From: an uncultured Roseateles sp.
GTDB taxonomy: Bacteria > Pseudomonadota > Gammaproteobacteria > Burkholderiales > Burkholderiaceae
DNA: 29,743 bases
Assembly (NCBI GenBank): GCA_946480605.1
Contig: CAMLKW010000023.1
Coordinates: 1-29,743 of the forward strand
Direction of reading: 5' to 3'
Positions 15,834 to 24,327 of the stretch are shown in pieces (the first letter of the stretch is position 1; every line of letters begins with the position of its first letter). The position numbers and the translations under genes are program-made. A model generated the notes under the pieces. That model worked only from the letters and a program-made list of their open reading frames with translations. It searched no databases and was not told the origin of the DNA.

Positions 15834-16605
15834 CGGCCACCTTCCGGGCCAGCACGATGCCGCCGACATGGTGCACGGGCTGGCGCGAGAGCAGCCGGTC
15901 GGCCGCCGCGGCCACGAAGCCCAGCAAGTGAAAGGGCAAGGCCAGCGCGAAGGCCAGCGCGAGGCGCAGGGCGTCCGCCGGGCCGCGGCCGGCGCGCCAG
16001 CCGCGGCGGTGCACCACCAGCAGCCGCCCCGGCAGCGCGGCGACCAGCGAGCTGAGCAGCAGCAGCGGCCCGCCGCGCACCTCGTGCGACACCACCGCGA
16101 AGCCCGCGCGCTGCAGTTCCAGGTCCATGCCGGCGGGCGTCCAGCGCCACAGGTCGCGGCTGCGTCCGGCGCCGGCCAGGAAGGGGTACATCACGAGCAG
16201 CGCACCGCCGGGCTGCAGCACGCGCCGGGACTCGGCCAGCATGCGGCGCGGGTCGGGCACGTGCTGCAGCAGGTGGAAAGCGCACACCAGCCCGGCCGCG
16301 CCGTCGGCGAAGGGCAGGCACTCGGCATCGGCCACCACCTGCACGCGGTCGCCGGGCACGCGGTCGACGGCGATCATGCGCAGGCCCGGCCATGCCTGCT
16401 GCAGCGCCGGGGCGAAGGGCGCGTTGCCGGCGCCCAGGTCCAGGCCCAGCCGCGGGCCCGGCAGCGCCTGCGCCAACGCGGGCAGCCGGCGGGCAATGAA
16501 GGCCCGCGCCAACGCGCGCTCGGGCAGCGCCAGGTCCTGCAGGCGGCGATAGGCGACGACCGCGGCCGCGCCCAGTGTGGGCCGCATGGTGCCCGGCCGG
16601 CTCAT
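15826..16605 (-). CDS. SAM-dependent methyltransferase (class I, Methyltransf_11-like)
   Basis: 259 residues. Motif I LGLDLGAGNAPFAPAL is at residues 53-68, the acidic end of strand 2 is Asp81 in MIAVDRVPGD, and the motif II-like DAECLPFADGAAGLV (93-107) is followed by FHLLQHVPDPRRMLAE and VLQPGGALLVMYPF. This is a textbook class I fold. A hydrophobic C-terminal stretch (LRLALAFALALPFHLLGFVA) may anchor it to the inner membrane near the lipid-linked glycan. The ATG at 16605 shares ATGA with the stop of the upstream kinase-like gene; the ATG at 16587 is a possible later start. Target unknown; in this setting a sugar O-methyltransferase is the most economical guess. Confidence 0.83.
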   Translation of the reverse strand: MSRPGTMRPTLGAAAVVAYRRLQDLALPERALARAFIARRLPALAQALPGPRLGLDLGAGNAPFAPALQQAWPGLRMIAVDRVPGDRVQVVADAECLPFADGAAGLVCAFHLLQHVPDPRRMLAESRRVLQPGGALLVMYPFLAGAGRSRDLWRWTPAGMDLELQRAGFAVVSHEVRGGPLLLLSSLVAALPGRLLVVHRRGWRAGRGPADALRLALAFALALPFHLLGFVAAAADRLLSRQPVHHVGGIVLARKVADG

Positions 16606-17528
16606 CGCAGCAGCCCCCGCAGCAGGCGGTCGAGCAGGACCGCCAGGCTGTCCTGGAGCCGCTGCGTCGACGGCGCGTACAGGCGGGCCAGGTCCGGCGC
16701 GCCGCGCTGCAACTCGATGCGCGCGCCATAGCGCAGCAGGAACAGCGCCAGTTCCAGCCCCGGCCGTGGCGTGCCGCACGGTGCCAGGGCGCACGCCAGC
16801 GGCCCCAGCGCGGCCGTGGCCAGCGCCGGCACGGCGGCCGTCCACCCGGCGCCGCGCCCCGGCCCGGCCGGCACGCTGCCCCAGGCCGCCAGCCGGCGCA
16901 GCAGCGGCAGCAGCGTCCACTGGAAGCGGTCGTGCGTCATCGGCGCACTGGGCTCGAAGAATTCGTAGTCGACCAAGGTCGGTGCGCCGTCGCCGGCCAG
17001 CAGGTTCCAGTACACGAAGTCGCCATGGGCCGGGCCGCAGCGCACCGGTGCGTCGGCCCAGCGCTGCAGCAGGCGCAGGCGGTGTACCTCGAAGCGCCCG
17101 GCCACCGGCCGGTCCATGATGGCCGCCACCGGCCGCGCCGCCGCCGGCAAGTGCTCGAAAGGCCCCGCACGCGGCCGCAGCGCGCTGCGGCGCGGCCACG
17201 CGCGGCCGCTTTCCAGGCTCAGCCACAGCGCCGCCCAGTCGCCCGCGTCATGCCCGCCCAGCAGCACGGGCCGCCGGAAGGCCGGCGAAGGCGGCTCGGC
17301 GGCATAGGCGACCAGCTCGCGGCGCGACAGCGCGGCGGCGTGCGGGTTCAGCGCCAGCTTGACGAAGCCGCGCCCGCCGGAAAGCCGGATGGCGACCTTG
17401 CCCGGGTCCATCGGCTCGGCGTCGTCGATGCCGCCCGGCATGCCGGCCGCAGCCAGGCGGCGGGCGCACAGGTCCAGGTCGGGCCGCGCCGGTCGCGCCC
17501 GCGCGGGCGAAAGCGCGGCGCTCACCAT
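16602..17528 (-). CDS. APH/choline-kinase-like phosphotransferase
   Basis: 308 residues with the kinase core of the aminoglycoside/choline phosphotransferase family. The catalytic loop CGPAHGDFVYWNLL gives HGDxxxxN at His168-Asp170-Asn175, the metal-binding segment is LVDYEFFEP (Asp187, Glu189), and Lys57 in GFVKLAL could be the N-lobe ATP lysine. The role in the cell is not known; members phosphorylate small hydroxylated molecules, so a sugar, a lipid-linked sugar or an amino alcohol are candidates. Start at 17528 overlaps the stop of the upstream glycosyltransferase by 7 nt, and its end overlaps the methyltransferase by 4 nt. It is therefore built into the assembly operon, which argues against an antibiotic-resistance role. 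Confidence 0.78.
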   Translation of the reverse strand: MVSAALSPARARPARPDLDLCARRLAAAGMPGGIDDAEPMDPGKVAIRLSGGRGFVKLALNPHAAALSRRELVAYAAEPPSPAFRRPVLLGGHDAGDWAALWLSLESGRAWPRRSALRPRAGPFEHLPAAARPVAAIMDRPVAGRFEVHRLRLLQRWADAPVRCGPAHGDFVYWNLLAGDGAPTLVDYEFFEPSAPMTHDRFQWTLLPLLRRLAAWGSVPAGPGRGAGWTAAVPALATAALGPLACALAPCGTPRPGLELALFLLRYGARIELQRGAPDLARLYAPSTQRLQDSLAVLLDRLLRGLLR

Positions 17529-19672
17529 CGGCGCGGCACCCCGGCACCGGCGCTGGCGCCGGAGGCGTCGCCGAGCGCAGCGTTCACCGCGGCGATGGTG
17601 GCGGCGATGGCGCGTTCGACACCGAGCCCGTCCGCGGTGGCGCGCGCACCCGCCCGCAGCCGGGCGCGCAGCGCGCCGTCGGCCAGCAGGCGCTCGAGCG
17701 CCGCAGCGAGGGCGTCGTCGCCGGCAACGGCGTCGATCCCGCCATCGGTGTCGTCAGGTGGCTCGGCACCGGCGGCGCGCGGCCTTGGCGGTGACGGTCC
17801 GGCCAGGAGCGCGTTGATCCCATCGGCCAGGTAGTCGAACTCCGGCCCGTGCCCCGGCGCGCCGCGGCAGGCGACCACCGGCAGGCCGTGGGCGAAGGCG
17901 TGTGCCGCCACCAGCCCGACCGCGCCGGGCACCACCACCGCCGTGGCCAGGGCGAACAGCGGCGCCAGGGCCGCCTCGTCGAACAGCGCACCGGCGAAGC
18001 GGATGGCGGGATCGTCCCCCACCAGCGCGGCCAGGCGCGGCCGGTCCACGCCATCGCCGACGATCAGCAGTGCGCAGCGGCGGCCGGCCGCACGCAGCCG
18101 GCGCACCGCCGCGATGGCGAGGTCGGCGCGCTTGGACGGATACAGCCGGCCGACGAACAGCAGCACCGGGTCGTCGCCCAGGCCGAACGCCCGGCGCGCC
18201 TCGGCAACGGCGGAAGCCGGCAACGCGGCGCGCGCGGCGCGGATGCCGGCCACGTCGACGCTGTTGACGGTGGCGAAGACACGGTCGCCGCGCAGCCCCA
18301 GCGCGCGGCAGGCGGCCGCTCCCCGTTCCCCGTAGGGCAGCACCGCGTCGGCACCGCGCGCCAGCACGCGGCGCAGCCGGCTGCGCAGGCCGCCGCCCTG
18401 GCCGTCCAGCACGAAATGCCCGGTCAGCACCAGCCGCGGCCGGCCGGCCAGCCGGCGCAGCAGCCAGGCCGCCCAGATGCCGAGGTCGTGGGTGTGGAAA
18501 CCCGCCACCACGGCGTCCGGTCGCGACAGCAGCGCAGACAGCGTGCCTGCTGTCCAGGCGATGCGGCCGCCGCCGAGAGGCCAGAACAGGTTGCGCAGCC
18601 GCAGCGCCGGCAGCGGCAGCGGGCGGTTGACCGCGGTGGCGGTGAGCCCGGCACGCCCGTCACCGTGGAAGGCGGTGAAGCCGGGATCGGCCGACCGCGC
18701 CAGGCCGCGCAGCACCGGCAGCCGGTAGGCCGGCACGATGCCTTCGAGCAGGGCCACGCGGCGCGGCCCCGCGGCTGCCGGCGCAGCGGGGCGCAGCGCC
18801 TGCGCCAGGCCGCGCAGGTAGGGCGCGCCGAACCACAGCGGCCACAGCGGCCCGCCATGGCGGCGTGCGAACAGCAGCCAGGCCCGCGGCGGGTAGCCGC
18901 GCGGCCCGAACAGCTCGCGCAGCCGGTCGGCCAGCAGGCGGCGCCCGTCGGCCCAGGGCAGGCCGCGCACACCGCGCGCGCAGGTGCCGAAGCTGCCGGC
19001 ACCGACCAGCACGTCGATGCCGGCCGCGCCGGCGCGCAGCGCGTAGTCGGTGTCGGCCATGCCCTGCACGCCGATGAAGGCGGGATCGACGTCGCCCAGC
19101 CGCTGCGCCGCCGCGCGCGGCACCAGTACGATGTTGCCGTTCATCGCGTCGCAGCGGGCCGGCCGCTCGCCGGGCATGACCGGCGTGAAGCGGAAGGGAT
19201 GGAAGCGCCCGCGCAAGGCGCCGCCGTAGCTCGGGGCACCGGTGCCGGGGTCACGCGTGGCGCCGACGACGATGGCCGGCGCGCCTTGCGCATCGCGCCA
19301 GCGGTCGTGCGTGTCGACCAGGCGCGCGACCGCATCGGCATCGAGCTTCACGTCGTCGTTCAGCCAGAGGCGGAAGTCGGCGTCCTCGCCCACCGCGGCC
19401 AGGCCCAGGGCCATCGCCCCGCCCCACCACAGCGCGCCGTCGCCGGCCAGCACGCGCGCCGCCGGGAACTGCCGCCGCACGGCCGCGGCGGTGCCATCGC
19501 TGCTGCCGTCGTCGACGACGATGACGTCGAAGGCCACGATGCCGCGCGCCGCTGCAGCGTCGCGGCAGGCGTCCAGCGAGGCCAGGCAGGCCAGCGTCGT
19601 GTCGCGCCGGTCGTGGCAGGCCATGACCACCGCCAGGCGGCGTGGGCCGGAGGCGGCGGCCGGCGCGCTCAT
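17522..19672 (-). CDS. Bifunctional glycosyltransferase, GT2-GT4 fusion
   Basis: A single 716-residue reading frame with two glycosyltransferase modules. Residues 1-290 are a GT-A fold family 2 enzyme: AVVMACHDRRDTTLACLASL, the UDP-binding VIVVDDGSSDGTAAAV (Asp54, Asp55), LWWGGAMALGL, the metal-site WLNDDVKLDAD (Asn105-Asp107) and the acceptor helix FIGVQGMADTDYALRAGAAG. After a short Pro/Ala linker (294-304) a GT-B family 4 module runs from RRVALLEGIVPAYRLPVL to the C-terminus, with LLFVGRLYPSKRADLAIAAV (504-523) and VPGAVGLVAAHAFAHGLPVV (581-600) in place of the usual E-x7-E motif. The ATG at 19672 overlaps the upstream stop by 4 nt; no internal stop or restart separates the modules. It could add two successive sugars. 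An alternative is two ancestral genes fused by loss of a stop; the open frame is seen directly. Confidence 0.85.
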   Translation of the reverse strand: MSAPAAASGPRRLAVVMACHDRRDTTLACLASLDACRDAAAARGIVAFDVIVVDDGSSDGTAAAVRRQFPAARVLAGDGALWWGGAMALGLAAVGEDADFRLWLNDDVKLDADAVARLVDTHDRWRDAQGAPAIVVGATRDPGTGAPSYGGALRGRFHPFRFTPVMPGERPARCDAMNGNIVLVPRAAAQRLGDVDPAFIGVQGMADTDYALRAGAAGIDVLVGAGSFGTCARGVRGLPWADGRRLLADRLRELFGPRGYPPRAWLLFARRHGGPLWPLWFGAPYLRGLAQALRPAAPAAAGPRRVALLEGIVPAYRLPVLRGLARSADPGFTAFHGDGRAGLTATAVNRPLPLPALRLRNLFWPLGGGRIAWTAGTLSALLSRPDAVVAGFHTHDLGIWAAWLLRRLAGRPRLVLTGHFVLDGQGGGLRSRLRRVLARGADAVLPYGERGAAACRALGLRGDRVFATVNSVDVAGIRAARAALPASAVAEARRAFGLGDDPVLLFVGRLYPSKRADLAIAAVRRLRAAGRRCALLIVGDGVDRPRLAALVGDDPAIRFAGALFDEAALAPLFALATAVVVPGAVGLVAAHAFAHGLPVVACRGAPGHGPEFDYLADGINALLAGPSPPRPRAAGAEPPDDTDGGIDAVAGDDALAAALERLLADGALRARLRAGARATADGLGVERAIAATIAAVNAALGDASGASAGAGVPRRW

Positions 19673-21000
19673 GCGGTGCCTCCGGCTGCTCGGCGCGCGG
19701 CAGCGGCCAGGGCGCCGACCAGCAGGCCCTGCTCGGCGGTCTGGGTGTACGGGATGCCGTAGACCGCCAGCGTGACCAGCAGCGCCAGCGCGGCGGCGGG
19801 TTCGAGCCGCAGGCCCGTCGGCGTGGCAGCACCGGCCGGAGCCGCTGCCGTACCGCGGTACAGCCGCAGCGCGACGCGGAGCAGGGCCAACAGCCACAGG
19901 CCCAGGCCCAGCAGGCCGGCGTTGAGGAAGGTCTCCAGGTAGAAGTTGTGCGGCGAGACGTCGATCAGCGCCGCCCCGATCCGGCGTTCGTAGCCGGCGC
20001 CGAAGCCGGCCCCGAAGACGATGGTGACCAGCCCGTCCGCCAGCGCCTGCAGCAGCAGGATGCTCCAGCCGTCGATGCGCCAGCCCAGGCTGCTGGCCTC
20101 GCCGAAGGGTTCGGACACGGCCGACTGCAGCGCCTGCGGCAGCGCCGCGCCGCCCCAGCCCAGCCGCAGCATCCACAGCGCTGCCAGCAACAGTCCACCG
20201 GTCGCCAGCGGCGGAACGAGCCGGGCGGCCAGGCCCGGCCGCAGCGCGAGCAGCGTGACCGCTCCGGACCATGCCGCCAGCCATACGCTGCGGTGGAACA
20301 GCAGCGCCATGACCGCCAGCAGCCCGAACGCCAGCAGCTGCGGCCGCCCCGGCAGCCCATGGCGCCAGCGGGCGGCCAGGCCGATCAGCCCGGCCTGCGC
20401 CAGCAGCAGGGCGCTGGAAGCCGGCAGCACGCGCTCGCGGTCGAAGGCCAGCACGTCGGAGAACTCGCGCGCAGCGAGCCCCGGCACCAGCCGCGGCTCG
20501 ATCCAGCCCAGCAGCACCACGCCGGCCAGCAGCACCGCGACGCCCACCCACCCGCGCACGAAGCGGTCCAGCGCCGGCCCGTCCCAGGCGAAGCTGAGCA
20601 TGTAGACGATGGCGGCCGACAGGTAGAAGAAGCGCCGGTAGAAGCTGGCGGCGGGCTGGAAGCCGAAGGCCTGGGCGCCGCGCACGAAGGCCAGGAGCAG
20701 CACCAGCGCGAGCAGCACCCAGGGCGCATCCGCCGCGCGCAGGCCACGCCGGTCCATCGTGCGCAGCGCGGCCGCCGCCAGCCCGGCCACGGACAGCAGG
20801 TCCATCGGCGAGACCGTGTAGCCCGGCAGCCGCAGGCCGGCGTCGACACCGAAGTGCTGCTCGACCACCGCAAAGGCGGCGAAGGCGGCGATGAAGGGCC
20901 AGCGGCGCCGGACGAACAACAGCACGCCGCCGCCGGCCGCCAGCAGCGCCACGGCGCCCAGGCCCAGCAGCAGGACCACGTGGACAGCCGGCTCGATCAT
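19669..21000 (-). CDS. O-antigen polymerase/ligase-like membrane protein (Wzy candidate)
   Basis: 443 residues with 10 or more hydrophobic segments. The overall form matches the O-antigen ligase/polymerase family (Wzy/WaaL): LLAFGLLAVMALLFHRSVWL in the middle and the periplasmic-loop/late-helix motif DVSPHNFYLETFLNAGLLGLG (347-367) with His351-Asn352. As the only such protein in a locus with Wzx, Wzz and a WbaP-like enzyme, it most likely polymerises repeat units in the periplasm; a ligase role cannot be excluded because the families overlap. The ATG at 21000 shares ATGA with the upstream stop, and its stop overlaps the fusion glycosyltransferase start. Confidence 0.8.
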   Translation of the reverse strand: MIEPAVHVVLLLGLGAVALLAAGGGVLLFVRRRWPFIAAFAAFAVVEQHFGVDAGLRLPGYTVSPMDLLSVAGLAAAALRTMDRRGLRAADAPWVLLALVLLLAFVRGAQAFGFQPAASFYRRFFYLSAAIVYMLSFAWDGPALDRFVRGWVGVAVLLAGVVLLGWIEPRLVPGLAAREFSDVLAFDRERVLPASSALLLAQAGLIGLAARWRHGLPGRPQLLAFGLLAVMALLFHRSVWLAAWSGAVTLLALRPGLAARLVPPLATGGLLLAALWMLRLGWGGAALPQALQSAVSEPFGEASSLGWRIDGWSILLLQALADGLVTIVFGAGFGAGYERRIGAALIDVSPHNFYLETFLNAGLLGLGLWLLALLRVALRLYRGTAAAPAGAATPTGLRLEPAAALALLVTLAVYGIPYTQTAEQGLLVGALAAAARRAAGGTA

Positions 21001-21779
21001 GCGCGCCGGGCGCGGCGCGCCAGTTCGTCCGCCAGCGCCAGCGCGGCGAAGCGCGGCACGGTGCGCAGGTAGCGGCCGGCCAGGCGGCGCGGCTCGGTGA
21101 GCAGGCGGAAGGCCCACTCCAGGCCGGCATGGCGCAGCGCGCGCGGCGCCTGCGGCTTGTGGCCGGAGAGGAAGTCGAAGGCGGCCCCGACACCGCACAG
21201 CAGCGGCGCCTGCAGGTGCGGCCGGTTTCGCGCCATCCACAGTTCCTGCCGCGGCGCGCCGAGCGCGACCCAGACCACGTCGGCCGCCGCGGCGTCGATC
21301 GCGGCGCGGTGCGCAGCCTCCGCCCGCTCGTCGCAGCAGCCCAGGGGCGGCGACAGGCAGCCGGCGACCACCAGCTGAGGATGGCGCGCCGCCAGCCGGC
21401 CGGCCAGCGCCTGCAGCACCCGCGGCGTGGAGCCGTAGAAGAAGTGCCGCAGCGGCCGCTCCATGGGGCGCGCGCCGTGAGCGACCAGCGCCTCCATGAA
21501 GTCCGGGCCGTAGACGCGGCCGATCGGCAGGCCGCGCCGGCGCCCGAGCCAGACCAGCGGCATGCCGTCGGCGCCGACCAGGTGGGCGCCGGCCAGAGCC
21601 TGGCGCACCGCAGGGTCGTCGCGCGCTGCCAGGATGGAGCGCGCATCGGCGTGGCAGACATAGCCCTTCTCGCCCGACCGCACCCAGTGCGCCGCCAGGC
21701 CCACCGCCTCGGGCAGGGTCAGAACGTGCACGGGAATGCCGAGGATGGGGGTGGTCGGCGGCCGCATCGCGTTCACCAT
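20997..21779 (-). CDS. WecG/TagA/CpsF family glycosyltransferase (GT26)
   Basis: 260 residues. GT26 enzymes add the second sugar (N-acetylmannosamine, its uronic acid or others) to an undecaprenyl-diphosphate sugar at the cytoplasmic face. Landmarks are GIPVHVLTLPEAV (14-26), VGADGMPLVWLGRR (68-81) with the catalytic Asp71, FFYGSTPRVLQALA, VVWVALGAPRQELWM and CGVGAAFDFLSG. In the segment that is usually xxxNxxM, this protein reads YVCHADARSIL, so the conserved Asn appears replaced by Asp45. The C-terminal Arg-rich helix is the region that peripheral-membrane members use. The ATG at 21779 overlaps the stop of the WbaP-like gene by 7 nt; an in-frame ATG at 21767 is an alternative. Its placement next to the initiating transferase fits a second-step role. 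Confidence 0.88.
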   Translation of the reverse strand: MVNAMRPPTTPILGIPVHVLTLPEAVGLAAHWVRSGEKGYVCHADARSILAARDDPAVRQALAGAHLVGADGMPLVWLGRRRGLPIGRVYGPDFMEALVAHGARPMERPLRHFFYGSTPRVLQALAGRLAARHPQLVVAGCLSPPLGCCDERAEAAHRAAIDAAAADVVWVALGAPRQELWMARNRPHLQAPLLCGVGAAFDFLSGHKPQAPRALRHAGLEWAFRLLTEPRRLAGRYLRTVPRFAALALADELARRARRA

Positions 21780-23197
21780 GCGCCACGCCCCCGCAGCACT
21801 TCCGGCACGGTGCGCGCCAGGATGTGGACGTCCAGCCAGATCGACCAGTTGCGCACGTAATAACCGTCGAAGCGCTCGGCCTCCGCCAGCGGCAGCGCGC
21901 TGCGCCCCGACACCTGCCACAGGCCGGTCATGCCCGGGCGCACCTGGCCGCGCAGCTCACGGGCCGCGGCCGACAGCGCGGCAAGGTGGTAGTCCGGCAG
22001 GGCACGCGGACCGACGATGCTCATCTCGCCCTTCAGCACGTTCAGCAGCTGCGGCAGCTCGTCGACGCTGAGGCGCCGCATCAGCGGCCCCAGCACGGGG
22101 ACCAGGCGCGGGTCGCGGCGCAGCTTCAGTGACGCCTCCCATTCGGCGCGCGCCTCGGGCGAGGCGGCCAGCACTGCCCGCAGCCGCTCTTCGGCGTCCG
22201 GGTGCATGCTGCGCAGTTTGATGACGCCGATCGGCCGGCCACCACGGCCACGCCGCTGCTGCGTGAAGAACACCGGTCCGGGCGACAGCAGCTGCATGGC
22301 CGCAACGAAGGGCAGGCCGATGAGCACCGCCGGCAGCAGCAGCACGGCGCCGAGCAGCAGGTCCAGCGTGCGCTTGATGAAGCGGTTCCACGGCAGCAGC
22401 AGCTTGCGCTGCATCTCCAGGCCGAGCTGCCCCCCCAGGTCGCGCGAGGCCACCCACAGGCTCTGGGCATCGGTCGTTCCGCTGGCCAGCACCACCTTGC
22501 GGAACGGCAGCCGTTCGGCCTGGGCCAGGGCGGACAGCCCGAGCCCCTCAGTCGCCAGCAGCGCCAGGTTGACGCCGGGTGCGGCGGGCGGCGGCGCCGG
22601 GGGCGCTTCGCCCTCCAGCACCGGCACCCAGCCCAGCTCGGGGTTGGCGTGCAGCACGGCCGCCAGCCGGGCGCGTTCGGCGGCCGGACCCAGCAGCACG
22701 ACCGGTACGCCCCAGACGCGCCGCCTCATCAGCAGGTGCCGCAGCAGCGCGTCGCCCAGCGGCACCAGCACCAGCGCCAGGCCGGCGGCGATCAGCAGGA
22801 TGCCGCGCGACCACTGGCCGCCCGGCGCCACGTGGTCGAACACCAGCATGGTCGCGAAGAAGCCCAGCGTCACCTTCACCCGCAGGCGCAGGCGTTCGAC
22901 GCCCGCGCGGCCATAGCCCGGCGTCAACCCGGCGGCCAGGTACAGCAGCGGCAAGAACAGCACGGCCGCGTGCATGCCTTGATAGCTGCCGGGGCCGATG
23001 ACGATTGGCAGCCACGGCGCCAGGCTGCCGCGCAGCAGCGTGGCCAGCGCGACGATGGCCTGCAGCAGCAGGCTGTCGGCCACCACCATGACTGCCGGCA
23101 CCTGCCATGGGTAGCCACCAGGCCGGCGGATGGCCGCCGGGGGGCCGGTCGGCCGGTCCGACGCCAGTGCGCAGGTGGGCAGGGCCCCCTCCGTCAT
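21773..23197 (-). CDS. wbaP: Undecaprenyl-phosphate sugar phosphotransferase (WbaP-like initiating enzyme)
   Basis: 474 residues, matching the length and plan of WbaP. Several N-terminal hydrophobic helices (about 33-160) are followed by a cytoplasmic Rossmann-like domain. The last part is the phosphoglycosyltransferase catalytic domain: FIKRTLDLLLGAVLLLPAV (273-291), LLSPGPVFFTQQRRGRGG, FRR-like IGVIKLRSM (323-331), SVDELPQLLNVLKGEMSIVG (377-396) with the catalytic Asp379-Glu380 pair, and the final VRPGMTGLWQVSGR. It transfers a hexose-1-phosphate from a UDP-sugar to undecaprenyl phosphate, starting repeat-unit synthesis. Sugar specificity (galactose or glucose) is not readable. Start 23197 is chosen because it begins just before the first hydrophilic segment; 26 bp separate it from gmd upstream. 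Confidence 0.92.
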   Translation of the reverse strand: MTEGALPTCALASDRPTGPPAAIRRPGGYPWQVPAVMVVADSLLLQAIVALATLLRGSLAPWLPIVIGPGSYQGMHAAVLFLPLLYLAAGLTPGYGRAGVERLRLRVKVTLGFFATMLVFDHVAPGGQWSRGILLIAAGLALVLVPLGDALLRHLLMRRRVWGVPVVLLGPAAERARLAAVLHANPELGWVPVLEGEAPPAPPPAAPGVNLALLATEGLGLSALAQAERLPFRKVVLASGTTDAQSLWVASRDLGGQLGLEMQRKLLLPWNRFIKRTLDLLLGAVLLLPAVLIGLPFVAAMQLLSPGPVFFTQQRRGRGGRPIGVIKLRSMHPDAEERLRAVLAASPEARAEWEASLKLRRDPRLVPVLGPLMRRLSVDELPQLLNVLKGEMSIVGPRALPDYHLAALSAAARELRGQVRPGMTGLWQVSGRSALPLAEAERFDGYYVRNWSIWLDVHILARTVPEVLRGRGAW

Positions 23198-23223
23198 GCC
23201 GGTTCCGCGGCGGCCACGGCTTC

Positions 23224-24327
23224 TCAGGCCTGACGGTCCACGGCCTTGAAGCCGTGGGTGCGCACCAGCTGCTCGCGCTGCGCGGACGCCAGGTCGTCGC
23301 GGACCATCTCGGCCACCAGCCCGGCAAACGAGGTCCTGGGCGACCAGCCCAGCCGCGCCCTGGCCTTGGACGCGTCGCCGAGCAGCGCGTGGACCTCCGT
23401 CGGGCGGAAATAGCGCGGGTCGACGACGACGATGGCTTCGCTGCGTCCGGCGTGCGTCCAGTACGCTTTCTCCTCGGCGCCCTGCCCTTCCCAGCGGATC
23501 TCCATGTCCAGCGCGTGCGCCGCCGCATCGACGAAGTCGCGCACGCTGTACTGCAGCCCGGTCGCGATGACGAAGTCCTCCGGCTCGTCCTGCTGCAGCA
23601 TCAGCCACTGCACCTCGACGTAGTCGCGCGCATGGCCCCAGTCGCGCCGCGCATCCAGGTTGCCGAGGTAGAGGCAGTCCTGCAGGCCGAGCCGGATGCG
23701 TGCCAGCGCCCGCGTGATCTTGCGGGTGACAAAGGTCTCGCCGCGGATCGGGCTCTCGTGGTTGAAGAGGATGCCGTTGCACGCGTACAGGCCGTAGGCC
23801 TCGCGGTAGTTCACGGTGATCCAGTGCGCATAGAGCTTGGCCACGGCATACGGACTGCGCGGGTAGAACGGCGTGGCCTCGGTCTGCGGCGTCTCGCGCA
23901 CCAGGCCGAACAGCTCGCTGGTGCTCGCCTGGTAGAAGCGCGTCTTCTTCTCGAGGCCAAGGATGCGGATGGCCTCGAGCAGGCGCAGCGCGCCCAGGCC
24001 GTCGGCGCTGGCGGTGTACTCCGGCACCTCGAAGCTGACCGCCACGTGACTCTGCGCGGCCAGGTTGTAGATCTCGTCCGGCTGCGTCTGCTGGATGATG
24101 CGGATGAGGCTGGCGCTGTCGGTCAGGTCGCCGTGGTGCAGGAAGAAGCGGACGTTCTTCTCGTGGCGGTCCTGGTACAGGTGGTCGATGCGGTCGGTGT
24201 TGATCAGGCTGGTGCGGCGCTTGATGCCGTGCACGACGTAGCCCTTGCCCAGCAGGAACTCGGCGAGGTAGGCGCCGTCCTGGCCGGTGGTGCCGGTGAT
24301 CAGGGCCACCTTCGGCGCTGTGCTCAT
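23224..24327 (-). CDS. gmd: GDP-mannose 4,6-dehydratase
   Basis: Converts GDP-D-mannose to GDP-4-keto-6-deoxy-mannose with tightly bound NADP+, the first step to GDP-L-fucose. The Rossmann motif [16 protein letters not shown] is at residues 11-26 (TGxxGQDG is specific to this enzyme). The active-site set is STSELFG (135-141, Glu138) and Tyr160/Lys164 in [30 protein letters not shown] and [14 protein letters not shown] are strongly family-specific. Length 367 residues is standard. The ATG at 24327 shares ATGA with the fcl stop, so fcl and gmd are translationally coupled, in the order fcl then gmd. Confidence 0.97.
   Translation of the reverse strand: MSTAPKVALITGTTGQDGAYLAEFLLGKGYVVHGIKRRTSLINTDRIDHLYQDRHEKNVRFFLHHGDLTDSASLIRIIQQTQPDEIYNLAAQSHVAVSFEVPEYTASADGLGALRLLEAIRILGLEKKTRFYQASTSELFGLVRETPQTEATPFYPRSPYAVAKLYAHWITVNYREAYGLYACNGILFNHESPIRGETFVTRKITRALARIRLGLQDCLYLGNLDARRDWGHARDYVEVQWLMLQQDEPEDFVIATGLQYSVRDFVDAAAHALDMEIRWEGQGAEEKAYWTHAGRSEAIVVVDPRYFRPTEVHALLGDASKARARLGWSPRTSFAGLVAEMVRDDLASAQREQLVRTHGFKAVDRQA

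Noticed and set aside
16602..17528. Aminoglycoside resistance gene
   Set aside because: The fold family is shared, but overlap with glycosyltransferase and methyltransferase genes and lack of any mobile resistance context point to a role in polysaccharide assembly.
19673..21661. Upstream extension of the GT2-GT4 frame to 1379 residues
   Set aside because: The extension is out-of-frame sequence over the O-antigen polymerase-like and GT26 genes; the overlap ATGA at 19669-19672 marks the real start.
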